Assembly (NCBI GenBank): GCA_006226555.1
Contig: SBGS01000024.1
Span: 1 to 5,628 of the forward strand
Length of the DNA stretch: 5,628 bases
Origin: Bacteroidota bacterium
Lineage (GTDB): Bacteria; Bacteroidota; Bacteroidia; Flavobacteriales_D; Crocinitomicaceae
Direction: 5' to 3'
The position numbers and the translations under genes are program-made. Below are positions 1-5,149 of this stretch, piece by piece (within the stretch, counting starts at the first letter, position 1; the number at the start of each line of letters is the position of its first letter). Below the pieces are notes generated by a model. It did not search any database. It was not told the DNA's origin and saw nothing but the letters and a program-made list of their open reading frames with translations.

Positions 1-1032
1 GATATTCCAGCAGTTTATTCCCTTTTAGGAGATATACTTTTCAAGGACCTCGCAGCCTACGGGACGGCCGGGTTTCAGGCAGATGCCTTTTGCGATTGGA
101 AAACCAAAATGCTACAACGTGAGTTTCATGAAGCCGGATTGGATTATGTCGTGGTCGTAACACTACCAACCGAGGACGACATCACGAAAGTGCCCATTGG
201 AGAATCTGTAATTCAACTACCCACCATTGACATGAGTGAACAATGGCGAATAACCAATCGAGAATACAAGGCTTTCCTAAGCTATGTCCGTGATTCTATT
301 AACAAGGAATTCCTCTATTACAACATACGATCTGATCACGAGGCCAGTAAAATGCTCTTGTATCTTGACTATTATTTTGGTGAAGGTGAACTGGAATTTG
401 TAGAGTTCGATTGGGCGGATAGGGAATTAAATCGCATTCTATTCACTTTTGATCCAAATCGAAAGATCAAACGAACCATCGAAACAGATTCTCTGTTATC
501 ATTAGCAGCTGACATCCCCTTGTCCTATCGATATATGGAGTATAATGCTGCTAATCATGCTATTGATAGAACTCAGATAAAAATCATAAGATATAAAGGT
601 TTAAATGGAAAGGAATTTAGTCTCAAAAAAGAAGCGACTAGTTCCGACAGTATCCCTTACGCTCAAATAGGGAAAGACCTTCAGCTTGGCACTGTAAATC
701 TCTTAGGAGAAACGAATGCAATCCGATCGCATATTGATTACAGTAGATTCCTTGATAGAAAATCAATAATACTTAGTGTAAATGATCCGGAAATGATTCC
801 TGATAATGAAGAACTACTGACCTCACTAAGTTATGAAGAGGCACTTGCATACTATAATTGGCGTTACCCGATCCAAAAAGCGAATGAAAAAAGTTACTGG
901 CAGGAATTTATTTATCCTTCAAAAGAACAGTATGAATTGATCTTGGAGGGTAAATCATTAATATTTCCAGCTCAAACCTTAAATTATCCTACTCCCTTAT
1001 TCAGATATGCCGTTCATATTTACGAAAGATAA
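1..1032 (+). CDS. GldK/GldJ-like protein with degenerate SUMF1 (FGE-sulfatase) segments, 5'-truncated by the window edge
   Basis: The frame is open from base 1 (343 codons visible, stop at 1030-1032), so the first ATG at 109 is probably internal. Two SUMF1-like segments can be read. The first ends with an AFCDWKT motif (visible residues 29-35) and LPTE (55-58), matching the A-x-AFC-x-W-[KR]T ... LPTEAEWE core of this fold. The second starts at ITNREYKAF (84-92), like the I-[TS]-N-x-E-Y-x-x-F opening of GldK/GldJ. It continues with a hydrophilic insert, then SYEEALAYYNWRYP (277-290), YPSKEQYE (305-312) and a terminal FRYAVHIY (334-341), where family members have a GFR-type end. The long insert between opening and core, including RSHIDYSRFL, also resembles GldK. 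The usual GNVWEW and RGGSW core and the FGE catalytic cysteines are absent, so an enzymatic role is unlikely. A structural role at the cell envelope linked to T9SS/gliding is inferred. A T9SS cargo gene follows 34 nt later. It is more divergent than a canonical GldK and could be a paralogue. Confidence 0.68.
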   Translation, partial: DIPAVYSLLGDILFKDLAAYGTAGFQADAFCDWKTKMLQREFHEAGLDYVVVVTLPTEDDITKVPIGESVIQLPTIDMSEQWRITNREYKAFLSYVRDSINKEFLYYNIRSDHEASKMLLYLDYYFGEGELEFVEFDWADRELNRILFTFDPNRKIKRTIETDSLLSLAADIPLSYRYMEYNAANHAIDRTQIKIIRYKGLNGKEFSLKKEATSSDSIPYAQIGKDLQLGTVNLLGETNAIRSHIDYSRFLDRKSIILSVNDPEMIPDNEELLTSLSYEEALAYYNWRYPIQKANEKSYWQEFIYPSKEQYELILEGKSLIFPAQTLNYPTPLFRYAVHIYER

Positions 1033-1066
1033 ATGGAACGTGTATTGATCAAATTCCTAAAGCCGT

Positions 1067-1963
1067 ATGAGAAAAATTAAGAACTTCCTTGTCCCTACAG
1101 CCCTATTTATTGCATTTTTCGGACATTGCCAGTTACCTACCTACGTTCCTGTGCAAGATTTGCAGGCATGGTATTCCTACAGTGGGAATATCCTTGACAA
1201 TAGCGGAAATGGCCATAATAATGCCAACTACAATGTTGTCTCAACCGCTGATCGTTTCAACACTTTGATGCGTGCACTATATTTTTCAGGTTCAGGATCA
1301 GAATACTTGAATTATGGAGATGTAGAGGATTTCGAAGCTTCTGTGCAACTTTCATTTTCTTTTTGGATACTGCCGGAAAATCATGGAGGCAACAATGAAA
1401 GTGAATTTCAACCTATTCTATCAAAGTGGTCAGATCCAAACAACCTATCCGGATCATCATATATGATCACAATGGACGGAGACGACCTTTGCCTGATTCT
1501 CTCTGATGGTTTCGATACAGATACATTGCGGGCAAGTCTTTCAAATATTCCTTTGAATCAATGGACACATGTTGTAATAACAACGAATTACGGCTTTATA
1601 AAGATCTTTATCAATAATGTACTGGTGACAGACACTGTTACGGCGATATCAGCAATTAACAATTCAACTGCGGACTTTAAAATTGCTGATTGGTATCATA
1701 CGGTCAACACAGACTACTCGGCTTATCAAGGAAAATTTGATGACCTAGGCATTTGGAAAAGAGAATTAAACAGCTGTGAGGTTGACGCCTTATACACAGG
1801 AAATTTGTGCGCTACGGCGGGAATAAATAATGTAAGCTCGGATTCAAAAAAACTCATAAGGATAACCGACACAATGGGGCGAGAAGTAAAAGATCAAACT
1901 AATACGGTGATCATCTTTATATATAGTGATGGCAGTGTAGAACGGAAATTCAGAATCTATTAG
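1067..1963 (+). CDS. Secreted LamG-domain protein with T9SS C-terminal sorting domain
   Basis: This is a complete 298-residue protein. Residues 1-21 form a signal peptide: basic RKIK, a hydrophobic core, and likely cleavage just before Gln22. The mature start QLPTYVPVQDLQAWYS is the arrangement seen in many Bacteroidota LamG proteins (Q-x-P-x-YVP-x-x-L-x-x-W). Residues about 30-235 form a LamG/concanavalin-type beta-sandwich: D-NSGNG-H near 44-50, LSFSFWI (95-101), QWTHVVIT (165-172), IKIFINN (178-184), and the closing FDDLGIWKREL (224-234). Cys237 and Cys248 may form a disulfide. Residues 261-298 form a short sorting domain (KKLIRITDTMGRE ... IFIYSDGS-x-ERKF), a form of type A T9SS domain I recognise from Flavobacteriales. 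The protein is probably exported by Sec, passed through the T9SS and displayed on or released from the cell surface, where LamG domains commonly bind glycans or adhere. The ligand is unknown. No Shine-Dalgarno sequence precedes the ATG, as usual for this phylum. Confidence 0.85.
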   Translation: MRKIKNFLVPTALFIAFFGHCQLPTYVPVQDLQAWYSYSGNILDNSGNGHNNANYNVVSTADRFNTLMRALYFSGSGSEYLNYGDVEDFEASVQLSFSFWILPENHGGNNESEFQPILSKWSDPNNLSGSSYMITMDGDDLCLILSDGFDTDTLRASLSNIPLNQWTHVVITTNYGFIKIFINNVLVTDTVTAISAINNSTADFKIADWYHTVNTDYSAYQGKFDDLGIWKRELNSCEVDALYTGNLCATAGINNVSSDSKKLIRITDTMGREVKDQTNTVIIFIYSDGSVERKFRIY

Positions 1964-1965
1964 AG

Positions 1966-1973
1966 TAAATTTG
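1966..1973 (+). promoter_or_regulatory. Isolated TAnnTTTG -7-like element
   Basis: TAAATTTG begins 3 nt after the LamG stop codon and matches the Bacteroidota sigma-ABfr -7 consensus exactly. No clear TTG or TTTG partner lies 19-23 nt upstream, so this may be chance in AT-rich DNA. If active, it would give a leader of almost 300-400 nt to the desaturase. Confidence 0.2.
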
Positions 1974-2046
1974 CAATAACTAAGGTGTTACCATAGACCG
2001 TATTAATTACTAAATAGCAATCGCTCATCGGTTAAAAATCATTTTA

Positions 2047-2079
2047 TTGTAGGAATACCAATTAATTAGCTTACCTTTG
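2047..2079 (+). promoter_or_regulatory. Candidate Bacteroidota promoter for the cold operon
   Basis: A TTG at 2047-2049 is followed after 22 nt by TACCTTTG at 2072-2079, an exact match to the -7 form TAnnTTTG. The spacing is slightly longer than the classic 19 but within the range reported for flavobacteria. A start near 2084-2087 would give a leader of about 170 nt to the probable N-terminus at 2255, or about 285 nt to the ATG at 2369. It is the best promoter candidate upstream of the desaturase. The call rests on consensus matching only. Confidence 0.4.
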
Positions 2080-2088
2080 TTGACAACA
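2078..2088 (+). repeat. Small palindrome at the predicted transcription start
   Basis: TGTTG and CAACA form perfect 5-nt inverted arms around a single A, overlapping the end of the -7 element. This position suits an operator. The TGACAACAG within it (2081-2089) also loosely resembles the enterobacterial cold-box (TGACGTACAG), but that box is not established in Bacteroidota. The element is short enough to be chance. Confidence 0.25.
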
Positions 2089-2183
2089 GCAAAAGGCTGA
2101 ATTCAATTTTACGGTAAAAGTCCTATGTTCAAATAGGCAGAAGTCAATCCATTAAGTTTCCTTTTTAGAATTTCTTCACAGAC

Positions 2184-2202
2184 AAATCTGGTAATCAGAT
2201 TT
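2184..2202 (+). other. 7-bp stem-loop in the leader
   Basis: AAATCTG (2184-2190) pairs perfectly with CAGATTT (2196-2202) across a 5-nt loop (GTAAT). No U-tract follows, so it is not a terminator. It lies about 50 nt before the probable start of the desaturase coding sequence and could be a structural element of a long leader RNA. The stem is AT-rich and therefore temperature-labile. Confidence 0.3.
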
Positions 2203-2254
2203 CGCTTATACTCTAATGTTGGGTTAAACTTAATGTTTACTTAATACTTTTTTT

Positions 2255-2368
2255 ATCAAGAATATCTCATTTTCAAAATCGGTTCACGCTGATTTTTCCT
2301 CGACACTAAAACTGCGCGTTTCTGACTATTTAAATAGTAATAACATCAGCAGATTTGGTAGCATTCCT
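2255..2368 (+). other. Unannotated N-terminal coding extension of the desaturase, lacking a standard start codon
   Basis: In frame with the desaturase, the 38 codons from 2255 to 2368 (open back to 2234) encode a sequence with the character of this family's N-terminus: KNISFSKSVHADFSSTL, then LRVSDYLNSNNISRFG, running directly into the MVLKS-IVM-LLLFF start. Bacteroidota relatives typically begin M-[KE]-x-[VI]-x-F-x-K, then DF-x-x-[TV]L-x-x-RV-x-x-YF-x-x-NNISK, so the match in order and spacing is good. There is no ATG, GTG or TTG in frame between the stop at 2231-2233 and 2369. Where the family Met is expected, the codon is ATC (2255-2257), just after a run of seven T. Restoring this segment gives a protein of 364 residues, a normal family length. 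Explanations are start-codon mutation, a non-standard start, or sequence error. Confidence 0.7.
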
Positions 2369-3349
2369 ATGGTCCTAAAATCAATAGTTATGTTACTTCT
2401 CTTTTTCATTCCACTATCCATCATTATTATCTGGAATGTAAGCAGTCCTGGTATAATCTTCCCTCTTTACATTCTAAGCGGATTTGGTATGGCAGGCATT
2501 GGTATGGGCATCATGCATGATGCTATACACGGATCATTCTCTAAGCGAAAGTGGTTAAATGATCTGATGTCGAACACCATCAATTTGATCGGTTCGAGTA
2601 AACACATGTGGAAAATTCAGCACAATGTGCTTCATCACAGTTTTACCAATATCAATGAACATGATGACGATATTCATACTCCGTTCTTTTTGCGCTTTTC
2701 ACCTCACGCTACCAAAAACAAGCTACACAAATATCAGCACTGGTATGCTTGGATCTTTTACGGCTTAAGTACTATCTCATGGCTAACATTCAAAGATTTT
2801 ATCAATCTGGTGCGCTTTAAAAAAATGGGGTTGATCAGAGACAAAAAGAGTCAATTGCGTTACCTGATCAGCATTATTCTATGGAAGCTCATCTTTTTTG
2901 CACTCGTACTTGTTTTACCAATGCTTTTAACGTCGGCCTCCGGATGGACAATCTTTTTTGCATTCCTCGTCATGCAGTTTGTAACGGGTTTATGTATATC
3001 AATCGTTTTTCAGTCGGCTCACATTATGCCAAATGCCGAATTTCCTTTGCCTGATAATGAAGGAAAAATGGAAACTGAGCGCATGGCTCATCAATTACTC
3101 ACAACATGCAACTTTTCACAGAAGGGAACATTTCTATTCTGGACACTGGGTGGATTAACGAATCAAATCGAGCACCATTTATTCCCTCACATTTCACACG
3201 TCCATTATAAAAAAATCGCCCCAATAGTTAAACAAACTGCTGAAGAATTCGGACTGCCATATAATTCAAACGGCAGCTTCATCTCAGCAATTAAAAAACA
3301 CTTTGAAATGCTCAAAGTGCTTGGCTCCATGGAAGTAAGCCCCAAATAA
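2369..3349 (+). CDS. Membrane fatty acid desaturase (Delta6/linoleoyl-CoA desaturase-like family)
   Basis: This is an integral membrane di-iron desaturase that introduces a double bond into acyl chains using O2 and reduced electron carriers, raising membrane fluidity. All three histidine boxes are present (numbered from the ATG at 2369): HDAIH (50-54), HNVLHH (85-90) and QIEHH (266-270). The Q-x-x-H-H third box places it with the Delta6/front-end-like group, without a fused cytochrome b5 domain. Other family marks are NEHDDDIHT (96-104) and QSAHIMP (215-221). Hydrophobic segments lie near 4-22, 27-48, 125-142, 165-187 and 192-214. Coordinates start at the first ATG, but about 38 family-like residues are encoded upstream from 2255, so this start probably truncates the real protein. 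Position specificity cannot be read from the sequence. It is first in a co-directional group with an RNA helicase and cold-shock gene, which fits a role in cold adaptation. Confidence 0.9.
   Translation: MVLKSIVMLLLFFIPLSIIIIWNVSSPGIIFPLYILSGFGMAGIGMGIMHDAIHGSFSKRKWLNDLMSNTINLIGSSKHMWKIQHNVLHHSFTNINEHDDDIHTPFFLRFSPHATKNKLHKYQHWYAWIFYGLSTISWLTFKDFINLVRFKKMGLIRDKKSQLRYLISIILWKLIFFALVLVLPMLLTSASGWTIFFAFLVMQFVTGLCISIVFQSAHIMPNAEFPLPDNEGKMETERMAHQLLTTCNFSQKGTFLFWTLGGLTNQIEHHLFPHISHVHYKKIAPIVKQTAEEFGLPYNSNGSFISAIKKHFEMLKVLGSMEVSPK
3299..3319 (+). repeat. Perfect 8-bp inverted repeat at the desaturase 3' end
   Basis: CACTTTGA (3299-3306) and TCAAAGTG (3312-3319) are exact reverse complements separated by 5 nt. 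The hairpin lies inside codons for HFEMLKV, close to the stop codon and just upstream of the terminator-like sequence at 3331-3364. It could stabilise the 3' end of a desaturase mRNA or mark a processing point, or it may simply reflect codon choice. Confidence 0.35.
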
Positions 3350-3364
3350 TTCACTTCCTTTTTT
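3331..3364 (+). terminator. Weak terminator- or attenuator-like hairpin between desaturase and helicase
   Basis: GGAAGT (3331-3336) pairs with ACTTCC (3353-3358), and six T follow directly (3359-3364). The stem is only 6 bp and the loop 16 nt, so termination would be partial. The desaturase stop codon (3347-3349) lies in the loop, so translating ribosomes would disrupt the hairpin. This could reduce read-through into the helicase gene or protect the 3' end of a shorter mRNA. Confidence 0.35.
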
Positions 3365-3376
3365 AAACGAAACAAA

Positions 3377-4534
3377 ATGTATTATAGAAATAATAAACAA
3401 CGTAACAAATCCTCCAGAAAAAAGGTTTCATCGAGGATTGATCCGAAAAATCTGGTCAAAAAAGCCATTAGAACTGAAGAAGAGAAATTCGTTTCCTCGA
3501 TCACATTTGAGGAATTCTCCCTACACGCTTTATTGAACAAAAACATTAAATCCAAGGGATATAAAAGTCCAACAGAAATACAGGAACGTTCTATCCCTGT
3601 ATTGATCAATGGAAGTGACTTGATCGGGATTGCCGCAACGGGTACCGGAAAAACAGGAGCTTTTTTAATTCCAATTATTCAGCAAATGCTTGAAAATGAA
3701 CATACCAGAGCCTTGGTAGTTGTTCCGACGAGAGAACTTGCGGAACAGGTTCAAGAAGAATTCCGTTCCCTCACAAAAGGTTCCGGTATACATTCTTCAT
3801 GCTTTATTGGAGGTACAAGCGTGGGAAGAGATCTTTCTGAAGCACGTAGAAAAAATCGCTTTATCGTAGCCACACCAGGTCGCTTGAATGACCTTATTAA
3901 CCGCGGTTCGATCAAACTTAGCAATTCGAACATACTAGTATTGGACGAATTTGACAGAATGCTAGATATGGGTTTCATAGGGGATGTTAGAAATATCGCT
4001 TCTGAAATGTCTGACAGATCACAAACGATTCTATTTTCTGCAACCGTAGATAAATCACAAGAAGCACTTATTCGGGAATTCGTTTCTAACCCTATCAAAA
4101 TTAATGTCAATACCGGAACTAATTCAAGTGATAACGTTCATCAAGACATTATAAAAGTCAAAAGCTCCGAAAATAAATTCGACGTATTGATCGAGTTATT
4201 GAAAGGAGATTCTTTTGAAAAAGTCATCCTTTTCGCAGAAACAAAGCGCAGTGCAGATAAAATAGGATTACAGTTGAAAAGATCGGGAATGCGTTCAGAT
4301 GTTATTCACGGAGATAAATCTCAGAATTATCGTTCTAATGCGATCAAACATTTCAAAAGTGGTAAAACAAAAATCCTGGTTGCAACAGATGTCGCATCAA
4401 GGGGTATAGACGTTGATAATGTCACTCACGTAGTGAATTATGAGTTACCTCGCACAATGGACAGTTACATTCACCGAATAGGACGAACAGGACGAGCAGG
4501 AAAAGTAGGTATGGCCTACACATTCGTTAATTAA
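3377..4534 (+). CDS. rhlE: DEAD-box ATP-dependent RNA helicase, RhlE type
   Basis: This 385-residue protein unwinds short RNA duplexes using ATP and typically assists ribosome assembly, mRNA decay and translation, especially at low temperature. All superfamily 2 motifs are readable: Q motif with F47 and Gln69 in PTEIQ, motif I AATGTGKT (86-93), Ia PTREL (117-121), GG (145-146), Ib TPGR (166-169), II DEFD (190-193), III SAT (221-223), IV VILFAET (283-289), V ATDVASRGID (336-345) and VI HRIGRTGR (366-373). Motif II reads DEFD instead of DEAD. The catalytic D, E and final D are kept, and I recall this variant in other Bacteroidota. RMLDMGF after motif II is typical of RhlE. A basic N-terminal tail of about 35 residues precedes the core. 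The protein ends 12 residues after motif VI, so the basic C-terminal tail of many RhlE proteins is absent. The ATG lacks a Shine-Dalgarno sequence. It sits 27 nt after the desaturase and 10 nt before the small basic protein. Confidence 0.93.
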   Translation: MYYRNNKQRNKSSRKKVSSRIDPKNLVKKAIRTEEEKFVSSITFEEFSLHALLNKNIKSKGYKSPTEIQERSIPVLINGSDLIGIAATGTGKTGAFLIPIIQQMLENEHTRALVVVPTRELAEQVQEEFRSLTKGSGIHSSCFIGGTSVGRDLSEARRKNRFIVATPGRLNDLINRGSIKLSNSNILVLDEFDRMLDMGFIGDVRNIASEMSDRSQTILFSATVDKSQEALIREFVSNPIKINVNTGTNSSDNVHQDIIKVKSSENKFDVLIELLKGDSFEKVILFAETKRSADKIGLQLKRSGMRSDVIHGDKSQNYRSNAIKHFKSGKTKILVATDVASRGIDVDNVTHVVNYELPRTMDSYIHRIGRTGRAGKVGMAYTFVN

Positions 4535-4544
4535 TCCATACCAT

Positions 4545-4757
4545 ATGTCAAGATCACAGGAAACATTCAACAAGAAGCAACGCAGCAAGGATAGAGCGCA
4601 GAAAAAGAAAATTAAAATGGAAAAGAGAGAATCCAGAAAAGATAGCTCAACCACTGGTCTGGAAATTGACTGGGCAAGTGCCCCCGAAAATAAAACGCTC
4701 TCAATGAAAGAAGAAGCTCAAAGAGCAAATACAAAATCGCAAAATTTAAACAAATAA
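4545..4757 (+). CDS. Small highly basic protein of the RSQ-TFNK type, cold-shock gene neighbour
   Basis: This is a 70-residue hydrophilic protein. The opening SRSQETFNKK is a signature I recognise from small basic proteins encoded beside cold-shock genes in Bacteroidota and some Proteobacteria. Residues 3-32 contain 14 Lys/Arg, arranged as a likely charged helix. Residues 38-49 (GLEIDWASAPEN) form a short acidic-aromatic patch in the place where relatives carry a conserved acidic segment. No signal peptide, membrane segment or catalytic motif is present. A role in RNA or ribosome binding is inferred from charge and context; the biochemical function is unknown to me. It lies 10 nt after the helicase stop and 4 nt before the CspA gene, so all three are almost certainly co-transcribed and perhaps translationally coupled. 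An antisense frame at 4445-4654 overlaps it but has no features. Confidence 0.8.
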   Translation: MSRSQETFNKKQRSKDRAQKKKIKMEKRESRKDSSTTGLEIDWASAPENKTLSMKEEAQRANTKSQNLNK

Positions 4758-4761
4758 TACA

Positions 4762-4956
4762 ATGAAAACAGGAGTAGTAAAATTCTTTAACACAGAAAAA
4801 GGATTCGGATTTATCACAGATGACTCAACAGGAGAAGACGTGTTCGTACATAAAACAGGACTTATCGATAACATCCGTCAGGATGATAAAGTTTCATTTG
4901 AAACTGAACGTGGTAACAAAGGGATCAACGCTGTAAACGTAGAAAGAAGCAGATAA
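4762..4956 (+). CDS. cspA: CspA-family cold-shock protein
   Basis: This 64-residue single cold-shock domain (an OB-fold five-stranded barrel) binds single-stranded RNA/DNA and acts as an RNA chaperone in the cytoplasm. It shows the family start TG-x-VK-x-FN (residues 3-10), RNP1 KGFGFI (13-18) and RNP2 VFVH (27-30), followed by the typical G-x-x-VSFE-x-E-type strand (DKVSFETER, 42-50) and a closing INAVNV (55-60). The aromatic position that is Trp in E. coli CspA is Phe (KFFN). The length is normal for the family. The 4-nt gap after the small basic protein and the strong terminator just after it show that it is the last gene of the unit. No separate promoter consensus was found in the short upstream stretch, so its expression probably depends on upstream transcription or RNA processing. 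Confidence 0.96.
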   Translation: MKTGVVKFFNTEKGFGFITDDSTGEDVFVHKTGLIDNIRQDDKVSFETERGNKGINAVNVERSR

Positions 4957-4974
4957 TCACTGACCAAATGATCG

Positions 4975-5005
4975 AAACGCCATTCTAATGAGAATGGCGT
5001 TTTTT
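4975..5005 (+). terminator. Strong rho-independent terminator of the cold operon
   Basis: ACGCCATTCT (4977-4986) is the exact reverse complement of AGAATGGCGT (4991-5000), with a 4-nt loop (AATG). Flanking A and T residues extend the stem to 12 bp, and the T-tract continues to 5005. It begins about 20 nt after the CspA stop codon. The flanking A-tract means the reverse strand also has a U-rich tail, but no gene converges on it here. Confidence 0.93.
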
Positions 5006-5084
5006 GTTTCATTCTACCAGACGATTCATTTCAGATTATGTGGTAGCACTTGGAGGTCGGTTTAATTTACTCTGACGTTACGAA

Positions 5085-5118
5085 TTGTATCCAGAAACAC
5101 CTGAAAATCTTACTTTCG
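5085..5118 (+). promoter_or_regulatory. Candidate promoter for the rhodanese gene
   Basis: TTG at 5085-5087 and TACTTTCG at 5111-5118 (one mismatch to TAnnTTTG) are separated by 23 nt, at the long end of the spacing known for Bacteroidota. A start near 5124 would leave a leader of about 25 nt before the ATG at 5150. The position just after a strong terminator and before a new gene supports it. The rest of the 193-nt gap (4957-5149) shows nothing else. Confidence 0.45.
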
Positions 5119-5149
5119 CACATACTTCTAACGAAATGAGCTACTCGTC

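Larger units (their letters stand above)
1964..2254 (+). other. Gene-free intergenic/leader region
   Basis: These 291 nt (405 nt if measured to the first ATG at 2369) hold no plausible gene on either strand. The sequence is AT-rich with stops in all frames. I see two TAnnTTTG elements (1966-1973 and 2072-2079), an 11-nt palindrome (2078-2088), a weak 5-bp stem (2122-2126 with 2133-2137) and a perfect 7-bp stem-loop (2184-2202). The region most likely carries the promoter and a long untranslated leader for the desaturase-helicase-cold-shock unit. No strong rho-independent terminator for the LamG gene is visible. Confidence 0.6.

Noticed and set aside
2122..2137. CCTAT/ATAGG 5-bp inverted repeat in the intergenic region
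   Set aside because: It is too short and lacks a T-tract, so it cannot be called a terminator or a convincing operator.
2234..2260. Programmed frameshift on the T7 run to supply the desaturase with a start
   Set aside because: The alternative frame upstream of the T-run has no ATG, GTG or TTG before its own stop at 2214-2216, so slippage would not provide a start.
3382..3609. 75-codon open frame on the - strand
   Set aside because: It is antisense to the N-terminal part of the helicase and has no recognisable features.
3751..4110. 119-codon open frame on the - strand
   Set aside because: It lies wholly antisense to the conserved core of the helicase gene and its translation shows no recognisable motif; it is a shadow frame.
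4445..4654. 69-codon open frame on the - strand with a hydrophobic stretch
   Set aside because: It is antisense to helicase motif VI and the small basic protein. Its hydrophobicity is explained by complementing Lys-rich codons.
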